A DNA stretch of 15,793 nucleotides, taken from assembly GCA_017550205.1 (NCBI GenBank), contig JAFZPS010000018.1:1-15793 (forward strand), in the 5' to 3' direction. Origin of the DNA: Bacilli bacterium. GTDB lineage: Bacteria; Bacillota_I; Bacilli_A; RF39; UBA660. Positions 6,853 to 13,304 of the stretch are shown here, one piece after another. The position numbers were made by a program, and so were the translations under genes. The notes below the pieces were generated by a model. It ran no database searches. It worked only from the letters and a program-made list of their open reading frames with translations, and was not told where the DNA came from. The stretch's first letter is position 1. Every line of letters begins with the position of its first letter.

Positions 6853-7850
6853 TTGTCCACCTTCTTTTCAAAATTAAATACTAAGGCTCCTATAATTACT
6901 CCTACATAATAAGTAATAAATCTCCATAATAAGAGTACTGCGGATAATTTATGTCCAGTTATAAAGTTTCCAAAGAATCTAGTGAAACCATACTCAATAC
7001 CTCCACTAGCTCCTGGAATAGGAACAAATCCACCTATAATATAAACATATGCTGAAGCAGTTATAGTACTATTAATATCTAAACTAGTAAAGTCTTTCAT
7101 ACTATATAGAATAAATAATGGAACTATATATAAACATAATAAACTAATTATATTTAATACTACTCCTCCTACAAATAATTTCTTTCTTTTTCTTAATTCT
7201 TTGAATCCTTCATGGTAATCAGAGAATTTTTGTTTAATATCTTCTTCATCAACTTTTCTTTTTAATTTTTTTAATACTTTAATACTTAATTCACTTAGTT
7301 TATTAGTTACTCTTTTACTTCTAGAAATTAGTATTAATACTACTACTACAAATACATTTATAGCAAATCCTAATAATACTAGTAATTGTAGGATCCTTAC
7401 TTTAGGAAATATAGGAAATAAGAAGTTATTTATTACTGCTAAACTTCCACATATAACTAAAGCTATTTGATAGAAGATAAAACTTTGTATTGTTTGATTT
7501 GTTGCTTTTGCTATAGGAATATCATGTTCCATTAACATATATACTTCCATAGGTTGTCCACCTGTTGAGAAAGGTGTTACTCCATTAAAGAATTGTGTAA
7601 TTATATTATGTTTAATAGCTTCTTTTAAACTAAGTTTTTTCTTATCATTAGTTATCTTATAATTAACATATCCTTTTATTACTATAAATAAAGCATAAAA
7701 AAGAATAGCCAATAATATATACTTAATATCTATTTTAGTTAGAATATCAACTATATCATTAAAGTCATCTTTTAGTACTATATATAATACAATACCAGTA
7801 ATAATTAATAATAGAATTGTATTCTTCTTTATGTTTTTAATTATATTCAT
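6849..7850 (-). CDS. flippase-like integral membrane protein (LPG-synthase TM / YbhN family)
   Basis: This 333-residue polytopic protein has roughly seven to eight hydrophobic segments, with a charged cytoplasmic loop near residues 175-230. Two family motifs are clear: TPFSTGGQPMEVYML near 95 and GGFVPIPGASGGIEYGF near 275. They are typical of the domain shared by the membrane half of lysylphosphatidylglycerol synthase (MprF) and the YbhN/AglD2-like proteins. MprF's cytoplasmic catalytic half is absent, so it does not aminoacylate lipids itself. Proteins of this type are proposed to move lipids or lipid-linked sugars across the membrane. Four-base overlaps on both sides (ATGA) tie it to the GNAT-like gene and the glycosyltransferase, so a role in placing the glycolipid on the outer leaflet is a reasonable inference. 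Confidence 0.85.
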   Translation of the reverse strand: MNIIKNIKKNTILLLIITGIVLYIVLKDDFNDIVDILTKIDIKYILLAILFYALFIVIKGYVNYKITNDKKKLSLKEAIKHNIITQFFNGVTPFSTGGQPMEVYMLMEHDIPIAKATNQTIQSFIFYQIALVICGSLAVINNFLFPIFPKVRILQLLVLLGFAINVFVVVVLILISRSKRVTNKLSELSIKVLKKLKRKVDEEDIKQKFSDYHEGFKELRKRKKLFVGGVVLNIISLLCLYIVPLFILYSMKDFTSLDINSTITASAYVYIIGGFVPIPGASGGIEYGFTRFFGNFITGHKLSAVLLLWRFITYYVGVIIGALVFNFEKKVDK

Positions 7851-8326
7851 GATATCATCCTTTGACTATTTTCTTTTTCTGGTTCTTCTTTTAGAAGTAT
7901 TATATTTCCATCTATTTCTCCAAGATTTTCATATCCTCTTAATTCTAAATAATTAATCATACTGTCATCACCTTTAGGTATAGGTATAAATACTTCTTCC
8001 ATACCTAATGTTTTTAGTGCATAATCAGTAGCTAATAGAGATGTTTCTCTTCTTTTATTACCTGTAGTTATTGGGGTAATTTTGCATTGCTTTATATCTT
8101 TTTCTAAAGATATATAACAACAATCTATTATTTTATCATTTTTTTCAGTGACTAAAATTCTATCTAATTCATTATTATTAGAGTTATAGTATTCTTCTTT
8201 AGAAATATTTTTTCTAATTTCCATAATGATTTCAGATGGTTTATCTGTGCATTCATTTTCTTCTTCAAATACTTTTATTTTCTCAAGTTGTGAATTATCA
8301 TATGGATCTAACTCAAATATATTCAA
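7847..8326 (-). CDS. degenerate GNAT-fold protein of unknown function
   Basis: This protein of about 159 residues has a C-terminal half that looks like a GNAT acetyltransferase fold: the strand DCCYISLEK, the strand KITPITT, a helix RRETSLLATDYALKTLGMEEVFIPI, and NYLELRGYENLG as the usual terminal 'GF' strand. The acetyl-CoA-binding signature (R/Q-x-x-G-x-G/A) is replaced by TTGNKRRET, so catalysis is doubtful. I place the start at the TTG at 8326, because AGGTG lies six bases before it, as with clpP. An in-frame GTG at 8335 abuts the pgk stop codon but has no ribosome binding site of its own. It is the second gene of the operon and overlaps the flippase-like gene by four bases. The function is unknown. 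Confidence 0.7.
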   Translation of the reverse strand: MNIFELDPYDNSQLEKIKVFEEENECTDKPSEIIMEIRKNISKEEYYNSNNNELDRILVTEKNDKIIDCCYISLEKDIKQCKITPITTGNKRRETSLLATDYALKTLGMEEVFIPIPKGDDSMINYLELRGYENLGEIDGNIILLKEEPEKENSQRMIS

Positions 8327-8335
8327 CTTAATCAC

Positions 8336-9508
8336 CTACTTAATAATTTCTATACCTGGTAATTTCTTCCCCTCTAAGTATTCTAATGTAGCTCCTCCAC
8401 CTGTGGAAGCATGATACACTTTATCTTTTAGTTTTGCAGTAGTAGCTGCTGCTACTATATCTCCTCCACCTAAGATTGTTTTTATATTATTATCAACTAT
8501 ATATTTTAATAGTTTATTTGTACCTACTTTATATTTAGAAAATTCATATACTCCTAATGGTCCATTCCAAATAACTATTTTAGCTTTCTTTAGAATAGAT
8601 TCAAATAGTTTTATTGTTTTTTCTCCAATATCTAATCCCATCTCATCAGTGCTAATATTATCAATAGATTTTAATCTATATTTCTCATCATTAGTGTATT
8701 CATTAGTTACTGCAAAATCTACTGGTAAAACTATTTTATCTTTATACTTAGATAATACTTTCTTACAGAAATCTATGTTTTCTTCATCAAGTAAAGATTT
8801 GCCTATTTCATAACCTTCTGCTTTTAAGAATGTGAAAGCCATTCCTCCACCAATAAGTATTTTATCTGCTTTAGTAACAAGATTTTCAATAACACCTATC
8901 TTATCACTAACTTTAGCTCCTCCTAGTACTACTACAAATGGATGGGCTGGTGTATCTAGTTCTTTTAAAGCATTTAATTCTTTTTCTATTAAGAATCCTA
9001 CTCCGCTAGGTAAATGAGTGGCAATACCTACATTAGATGCATGAGCACGATGCGCAGTACCAAATGCATCATTTATAAATACATCTCCTAAACTAGCCCA
9101 ATATTTACCAAGTTCAGGATCGTTTCCACTTTCTCTTTTACCATCTAAATCCTCGTATCTAGTATTTTGAACTAGTAATACATCACCACATTCCATACTG
9201 TTTACTGCATCTTCTAGTTCTTCTCCTCTTGTTTCTTCACTAAATAGTATATCTTGTTTCAATAGTTCTGCTAAACGAGATGCTACTGGTGATAAATCAT
9301 TTTTCTTTAAATCTGCTTCTTCTTTTACTCTTCCTAGATGAGACATTAATATTACTTTGCAGTCTCTATCTAAGCAATATTTAATAGTTTCTAGTGCTCC
9401 TTTAATTCTAGTATCATCTACTATCTTACCGTCTTTAATTGGAACATTAAAGTCACATCTAATTATTACTTTTTTACCGTCTAAATCTAAATCTTTTATT
9501 GTTTTCAT
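8336..9508 (-). CDS. pgk: phosphoglycerate kinase
   Basis: The enzyme transfers phosphate from 1,3-bisphosphoglycerate to ADP, the first ATP-forming step of glycolysis. Its length (390 residues) is normal. Conserved motifs are RCDFNVP (17-23), SHLGR (56-60), the NDAFGTAHRAHAS segment, GGAKVSDKIGVI, WNGPLGVYEF and the C-terminal GGGDIVAAA and STGGGATLEYLEGK nucleotide-binding stretches. The ATG is preceded by AGGAG. It is the first gene of a five-gene coupled operon ending in tpiA, with its own promoter just after the gap terminator. Gap and pgk are therefore neighbours but separately controlled. All catalytic residues look intact. Confidence 0.98.
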   Translation of the reverse strand: MKTIKDLDLDGKKVIIRCDFNVPIKDGKIVDDTRIKGALETIKYCLDRDCKVILMSHLGRVKEEADLKKNDLSPVASRLAELLKQDILFSEETRGEELEDAVNSMECGDVLLVQNTRYEDLDGKRESGNDPELGKYWASLGDVFINDAFGTAHRAHASNVGIATHLPSGVGFLIEKELNALKELDTPAHPFVVVLGGAKVSDKIGVIENLVTKADKILIGGGMAFTFLKAEGYEIGKSLLDEENIDFCKKVLSKYKDKIVLPVDFAVTNEYTNDEKYRLKSIDNISTDEMGLDIGEKTIKLFESILKKAKIVIWNGPLGVYEFSKYKVGTNKLLKYIVDNNIKTILGGGDIVAAATTAKLKDKVYHASTGGGATLEYLEGKKLPGIEIIK

Positions 9509-9531
9509 GGAAAATTCTCCTATCTATTTAA

Positions 9532-9540
9532 ATTATACCA
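9532..9540 (-). promoter_or_regulatory. extended -10 promoter of the pgk operon
   Basis: TGGTATAAT on the minus strand is a perfect extended -10 element 23 bases before the pgk start codon. The expected -35 position holds only a T-run from the gap terminator, so recognition probably depends on the extended element. Confidence 0.65.
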
Positions 9541-9552
9541 TTTTTCTATATA

Positions 9553-9576
9553 AAAAAAAAGGATTTCTCCTTTTTA
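9553..9576 (-). terminator. terminator of gap
   Basis: On the minus strand AAAAAGGA (9575-9568) pairs with TCCTTTTT (9563-9556) over a 4-base loop and runs on into further Ts. The stem starts inside the gap stop codon (9574-9576). Confidence 0.8.
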
Positions 9577-10578
9577 TTTAGTCATTAAGTATTTAGCTGT
9601 TCTAACCATTTGAGCAGTATAACTCATTTCATTATCATACCAAGATACAACCTTAACTAATTGGCGCCCATCTACTTCTAAAATATTAGTAGAAAGTCCA
9701 TCAACTAGAGAACCACAACGTCTACCAATTACGTCACTAGATACGATTGGATCCATAGTAAATTCCATTGTTTCATTAGTATGTGCTTTTAATACTTCAT
9801 TAATTTCTTCAGCTGTAGTGTTTTTCTTTAATTCTAGAGTTAAGTCTACAACAGAACCAGTAGGTACTGGTACTCTCATAGCAATACCATCTAATTTACC
9901 AGCTAAGTTAGGACAAACTAATCCGATTGCTGAAGCTGCTCCAGTAGAAGCTGGAACAATATTTGCTGCACATGCTCTACCACGACGTGCTAAATGTCCT
10001 TTTTTATGAGCTATATCAAGTGAAGCTTGGTCATTTGTATAAGCATGAACTGTAGTCATATAACCTTTAACAATTCCAAATTCTTTATCTAATACATTAA
10101 CTACTGGTGCTAGACAGTTTGTAGTACAAGAAGCTGCACTAATAACTTTTTCATCTCCAGTTAAAATTTCATGGTTAACATTATAAACTATTGTTTTTAA
10201 ATCTCCTTTAGCTGGTGCTGAAATAATAACATGTTTAGCTCCTGCTTCAATATGTTTATTTGCATCTTCTAATTTAGTAAATAAACCAGTACATTCAAAT
10301 ACTACATCGATATCTAAATCTTTCCAAGGCAATACTGCTGGGTCTTTTTCAGCATATACTCTTACCTTTCTATTTCCTACTACTATGTAGTCTCCATCTG
10401 CACTTATCTCATCAATTCTGTAATTTCTATGATTTGTATCATATTTTAATAAATAAGCTAATTGTTCTGCATCAGTTAAGTCATTGATAGCTACTACTTC
10501 AAATTCAGGATTTTCTTCCATTAATCTAAAACATAATCTACCAATTCTACCAAAACCATTGATTGCTACTTTTATCAT
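9574..10578 (-). CDS. gap: glyceraldehyde-3-phosphate dehydrogenase
   Basis: The enzyme oxidises and phosphorylates glyceraldehyde 3-phosphate with NAD to 1,3-bisphosphoglycerate. The Rossmann motif is NGFGRIGR (7-14), followed by INDLTD, consistent with NAD preference. The catalytic Cys151 lies in SAASCTTNCLAP and His178 in TTVHAYTND. STGAA, MRVPVPTG and SWYDNEMSYTAQMVR complete the substrate and cofactor sites. Length (334 residues) is standard. Its codon usage includes more CGT, GCT and GGT than neighbouring genes, as expected for high expression. AGGGAG precedes the ATG. It has its own terminator, and a TATAAT sequence lies about 20 bases upstream of the start, so it forms a single-gene transcript. 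Confidence 0.98.
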   Translation of the reverse strand: MIKVAINGFGRIGRLCFRLMEENPEFEVVAINDLTDAEQLAYLLKYDTNHRNYRIDEISADGDYIVVGNRKVRVYAEKDPAVLPWKDLDIDVVFECTGLFTKLEDANKHIEAGAKHVIISAPAKGDLKTIVYNVNHEILTGDEKVISAASCTTNCLAPVVNVLDKEFGIVKGYMTTVHAYTNDQASLDIAHKKGHLARRGRACAANIVPASTGAASAIGLVCPNLAGKLDGIAMRVPVPTGSVVDLTLELKKNTTAEEINEVLKAHTNETMEFTMDPIVSSDVIGRRCGSLVDGLSTNILEVDGRQLVKVVSWYDNEMSYTAQMVRTAKYLMTK

Positions 10579-10598
10579 TAAATCATCTCCCTAATATT

Positions 10599-10651
10599 AT
10601 TATACATTATTATTATTAATTTAAATAAAAAAAATAAAGAAATAGTGTCAA
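10599..10651 (-). promoter_or_regulatory. probable gap promoter region
   Basis: A perfect TATAAT lies at 10599-10604 on the minus strand, but no good -35 box stands 16-18 bases upstream. A perfect TTGACA at 10646-10651 is too far away to pair with it and has only TTATTT at the right spacing. The stretch between is nearly pure A/T. Which elements are used is uncertain. Confidence 0.45.
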
Positions 10652-10655
10652 ATCT

Positions 10656-10690
10656 TTGGAAAAAATTTTTCTTTTTTCTAATAATATAGT
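10656..10690 (+). promoter_or_regulatory. possible promoter of the 25-codon ORF
   Basis: TTGGAA (10656-10661) is followed 17-23 bases later by overlapping -10-like sequences (TAATAA at 10679-10684, TATAGT at 10685-10690). Neither pairing is close to consensus, so this is a weak call. It rests mainly on the strong ribosome binding site and ORF downstream. Confidence 0.35.
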
Positions 10691-10761
10691 AGAGGGTAGT
10701 TTGAAGATGCTTTTCCTTTCGAAGGCCAGTGGGTTTGGTTGAATGGTAAGGAGGTGAAATT

Positions 10762-10839
10762 ATGACTATTAGAGAGAAATCTTTATATGCCATTATCTTC
10801 CTTCTATTTATTTTAATAGGAATACTATTATTTAAATAG
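10762..10839 (+). CDS. 25-residue hydrophobic peptide, candidate type I toxin
   Basis: A short ORF starts with MTIREKSLY, continues with an unbroken hydrophobic segment of about 16 residues and ends ILLFK. That is one membrane-spanning helix with a charged N-terminus and a single terminal Lys. It is preceded by AAGGAGGTG with 7 bases to the ATG, one of the best ribosome binding sites in the window, which argues against chance. The size and pattern recall holin-like or Fst/TxpA-like membrane peptides of Gram-positive type I toxin-antitoxin loci, but I see no certain family match. In the same transcript, 10705-10714 (AGATGCTTTT) is exactly complementary to 10842-10851, just after the stop. TTCCTT at 10713-10718 could pair with the ribosome binding site. 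A converging small RNA covers the 3' end. The toxin role is inference. Confidence 0.55.
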   Translation: MTIREKSLYAIIFLLFILIGILLFK

Positions 10840-10915
10840 AAAAAAGCATCTGAAAATGATTTTTCAGATGTCTAACTTAATGGAAAGGTGTCTGGAGTAT
10901 CAGACTGTCCTCTCT
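10839..10915 (-). ncRNA. candidate small antisense RNA converging on the 25-codon ORF
   Basis: On the minus strand a promoter (next entry) predicts a start near 10915 and a terminator hairpin ends near 10839, giving an RNA of about 77 bases. It has two visible stem-loops: CAGTCTG/CAGAC around 10890-10905, and the terminator. It would be fully complementary to the region after the plus-strand ORF, as in convergent type I antitoxins such as RatA or the par RNAII. No reading frame is evident in it. The alternative is that this is merely the 3' untranslated end and terminator of the kinase gene upstream. Confidence 0.4.
10846..10870 (-). terminator. terminator on the minus strand
   Basis: A perfect 10-base stem, CATCTGAAAA with TTTTCAGATG (10861-10870 with 10847-10856), has a 4-base loop and is followed on the minus strand by C and six Ts (10845-10840). 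It can end both the candidate small RNA and read-through from the kinase gene. On the plus strand it has no T-run. Confidence 0.75.
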
Positions 10916-10921
10916 ACTTAT

Positions 10922-10950
10922 ATTGTATTATATTTGTTTACTTTTGTAAA
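10922..10950 (-). promoter_or_regulatory. promoter of the candidate small RNA
   Basis: TTTACA (10945-10950) and TACAAT (10922-10927) are separated by exactly 17 bases on the minus strand, immediately after the kinase stop codon. No protein-coding gene follows before the terminator at 10846-10870, so the promoter points to a short RNA. Confidence 0.55.
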
Positions 10951-10952
10951 TA

Positions 10953-12608
10953 TTATTCATGGAAATAACTTCCACCTATGAATTCTCTTATAGTTGCATC
11001 TTCTGGGATACAATCTGCTGAGATTGGTAAGAATAATCTTAAGAAATTAATTAATCTTTTAGCATCTTCATAGTATGGAGAATCTGATTCTACTGAATAT
11101 AATAATGGCTCTACATATGTTTTTAATACACCTATTTCATATATAGCAGCAGAATTTATGATAGCATCATTCTCATCTTGATATGGGAAAATCCATTTTT
11201 CTTCACCTTTTCTTACATTACCCCAATGTGATAATGTGTGTTCTACTGAGTAACCTCTTGTTCTATTATCCCTTACTATTCTTCTTAATAATCTATTATC
11301 ACTTGTGGATATACGATTATGATTATCAATATTTAATTCAGTTAATGGAGAAATATAAATCTTATATTTTCTATCTCTAGGTATATTAGTTAATACTTTA
11401 TCATCTAAAGCATGTATTCCTTCGATTATTAATATATCATCGTCTCCTAATTGTAGGTCATTTCTAAATTCTTTTTCTCCTAGAGTAAAGTTAAATGTAG
11501 GAATAAGTATTTTTTCACCTTTTAATAATTCTCCTACTTGAGTATCAAATAGTTTTAAATCTACTGCTTCTAAGCATTCAAAATCATATTTACCATCTTC
11601 ATCTTTAGGAGTATCTACTCTTTCTACAAAATAATCATCCATACTTAGTGCTTTTGGATGTAGTCCAAAAGATTCTAAATACATTGATAATTTACGTGAT
11701 GTAGTTGTCTTACCTGAAGATGATGGTCCTGCTAGTAAAACTATTTTTATTCTATCTCTTTTACTATTAATATCTTTAGCTATATCTAATAATCTACTAC
11801 TTTGTAGAGTTTCATCTATTTTTATTAAATCATTAATCTTTCCACTAGATACAACTCTATTTAAATCAGCAGATGTTGCTACATTCATTAATTTAGCCCA
11901 TTCTTTATATTCTGTATATGCATCAAACATACCTATATGATGTTTATATTTAGGTATTTTATCATTTATATAAACAGTTGGAAATCTTAATACAAAACCA
12001 TTTGTTTTTAGATAAGTTAAATCAAAATCTTTAACTTGTCCTGTAGACATAGGCATTGGATTAAAAAAGAAATTATATATATTACCTAATCTATAGATTG
12101 AAACATAACTATTAGTATTATATTTCATAGTTTCTGCTTTTACTTGATCACCTATTTCTTTAAAATAATTAATTGCTTCTATTCTATCTACAGTTAATCT
12201 TGTAATAGGCATATCTTTTTTAATTATTTCTTTCATTTCATTTTTAATTAATTCAAGTTTTTCTTCAGTTAGTTTGAATGTAGTTAAGAAATATATTCCT
12301 TTATCTATAGAGTGTTGGATAATAACATTAGCTTGTTTTCCAAATAATCTTTTTACGGCATATAAAAGAATAAATGTTAAAGCATTAACATGTGTTCTAT
12401 TACCCTCGCAAGAAGTTAAATCCAAGAATTCTATTTCACAGTTTTCTTTTAATCTATAAGATAATTCACATATACGATTATTAACTCTTGCTAAAAGAAT
12501 TGGATATTTATGTTCATCCTGATGTTCTGAATAAATTTCTTGAAGTGTAACATCTTTTGTATACTTATATTTTTGACCGTTTATAATAACTTCAATAGTA
12601 TCTATCAC
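10953..12608 (-). CDS. uridine kinase-like nucleoside kinase with ThrRS-like N-terminal domains
   Basis: This protein of 551 residues belongs to a Bacillota family. It joins an N-terminal TGS-like domain (about 1-65) and a threonyl-tRNA-synthetase second-domain-like region (about 66-200) to a C-terminal P-loop kinase of the phosphoribulokinase/uridine kinase type (about 285-500). Walker A is GPSSSGKTT (294-302), followed by LSMDDYFV and LIIEGIHAL, typical of uridine kinases. The synthetase-like part reads GNRTHVNALTF, lacking the His pair of the editing site, and there is no aminoacylation core, so it is not a tRNA synthetase. Phosphorylation of uridine or cytidine is the likely reaction, and the role of the N-terminal domains is unknown. 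The start is GTG at 12608 with GGGGTGG upstream. It is divergent from clpP. Confidence 0.85.
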   Translation of the reverse strand: MIDTIEVIINGQKYKYTKDVTLQEIYSEHQDEHKYPILLARVNNRICELSYRLKENCEIEFLDLTSCEGNRTHVNALTFILLYAVKRLFGKQANVIIQHSIDKGIYFLTTFKLTEEKLELIKNEMKEIIKKDMPITRLTVDRIEAINYFKEIGDQVKAETMKYNTNSYVSIYRLGNIYNFFFNPMPMSTGQVKDFDLTYLKTNGFVLRFPTVYINDKIPKYKHHIGMFDAYTEYKEWAKLMNVATSADLNRVVSSGKINDLIKIDETLQSSRLLDIAKDINSKRDRIKIVLLAGPSSSGKTTTSRKLSMYLESFGLHPKALSMDDYFVERVDTPKDEDGKYDFECLEAVDLKLFDTQVGELLKGEKILIPTFNFTLGEKEFRNDLQLGDDDILIIEGIHALDDKVLTNIPRDRKYKIYISPLTELNIDNHNRISTSDNRLLRRIVRDNRTRGYSVEHTLSHWGNVRKGEEKWIFPYQDENDAIINSAAIYEIGVLKTYVEPLLYSVESDSPYYEDAKRLINFLRLFLPISADCIPEDATIREFIGGSYFHE

Positions 12609-12629
12609 AATACCACCCCTATTCTTATA

Positions 12630-12638
12630 TTTTAGTAT
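12630..12638 (-). promoter_or_regulatory. extended -10 promoter of the kinase gene
   Basis: TGTTATACT on the minus strand matches the extended -10 form TGnTATAAT with one change, a little over 20 bases upstream of the kinase start. No good -35 box is visible. Exact borders are approximate. Confidence 0.5.
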
Positions 12639-12709
12639 AACATATTTTGTCTAAATATAATATGAATAAATTTATTATTTGACACTATACTATATTATAG
12701 GTGAATAAT

Positions 12710-13285
12710 ATGAATTTAATTCCAATTGTTTTAGATAAAGAAGATGATGGTGAAAGAAGTTATGATATATACTCTATTTTATTAAAAAATAGAATTATAT
12801 TTATATCTGGAGAGATTGATGATACTTTGAGTAACTTAGTAGTAGCACAACTATTATATTTAGATTCTTTAAGTCATGAAGATATATCTTTATATATTAA
12901 TTCTCCTGGAGGAAGTGTTACTTCAGGTCTAGCCATTTATGATACTATGAACTTTATTAAAAGTGATGTTAGTACTATATGTTATGGAATATGTGCTAGT
13001 ATGGCAGCACTTTTATTATCTAGTGGACATAAAGGTAAAAGATATATTTTACCTAATGCAGATGTTATGATACATCAAGTTTTAGGTAGAAGTGAAGGCC
13101 AAGCTAGTGATATTAAGATTGCTACTGATAGGATATTAAATCTAAAGAATAGACTTAATACAATACTATCTAAAAATACTAATAAACATATTAAAACTAT
13201 AGAGAAAGATACTGATAGGGATAATTATTTAAATGCAGAAGAATCTTTAGAATATGGACTTGTTGATAAGATAATAAAAAAATGA
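12710..13285 (+). CDS. clpP: ATP-dependent Clp protease proteolytic subunit
   Basis: This serine peptidase forms the double-ring chamber that works with ClpX or ClpC to degrade unfolded and regulatory proteins in the cytoplasm. The catalytic triad is Ser97 (GICASMAA), His122 (MIHQVLG) and Asp171 (DTDRDNYL). The N-terminus [25 protein letters not shown] is the classic ClpP start. I therefore chose the ATG at 12710, which has AGGTG six bases upstream, over the in-frame GTG at 12701, which lies inside that ribosome binding site. Its length of 191 residues is normal. SEGQASDI, where many ClpPs have GQGQATDI, and loss of some Gly residues make it somewhat divergent. Its neighbour whiA converges on it, as in the Bacillus whiA-crh-clpP neighbourhood. 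No clear CtsR operator is seen. Confidence 0.95.
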   Translation: MNLIPIVLDKEDDGERSYDIYSILLKNRIIFISGEIDDTLSNLVVAQLLYLDSLSHEDISLYINSPGGSVTSGLAIYDTMNFIKSDVSTICYGICASMAALLLSSGHKGKRYILPNADVMIHQVLGRSEGQASDIKIATDRILNLKNRLNTILSKNTNKHIKTIEKDTDRDNYLNAEESLEYGLVDKIIKK

Positions 13286-13304
13286 ACATTAATTGTTCAT
13301 TTTT
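13278..13304. terminator. bidirectional terminator shared by clpP and whiA
   Basis: AAAAATGAACA (13278-13288) and TGTTCATTTTT (13294-13304) form a perfect 11-base stem with a 5-base loop and A/T runs on both ends. The clpP stop (13283-13285) lies in one arm and the whiA stop (13289-13291) in the loop. Confidence 0.9.

Noticed and set aside
6849..7850. Possible Mollicutes code with TGA as Trp
   Set aside because: TGA ends several genes exactly at ATGA overlaps with the next gene, and conserved Trp positions use TGG, so the standard bacterial code applies.
10578..10793. 71-codon open frame on the minus strand in the gap upstream region
   Set aside because: No ribosome binding site, composition like random A/T-rich sequence, and it overlaps the gap promoter region and the convincing plus-strand small ORF.
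10886..10911. Plus-strand terminator for the 25-codon ORF
   Set aside because: The GTCTG/CAGAC hairpin (10890-10905) is not followed by a T-run; the plus-strand transcript end is unresolved.
12679..12684. TTGACA as the clpP -35 box
   Set aside because: The matching -10 position would fall just before and into the ribosome binding site and start codon; the promoter used for clpP remains unclear.
12671..12700. CtsR-type operator in front of clpP
   Set aside because: A single TTTGAC (12678-12683) is present, but the second direct-repeat half-site at the right spacing is missing.
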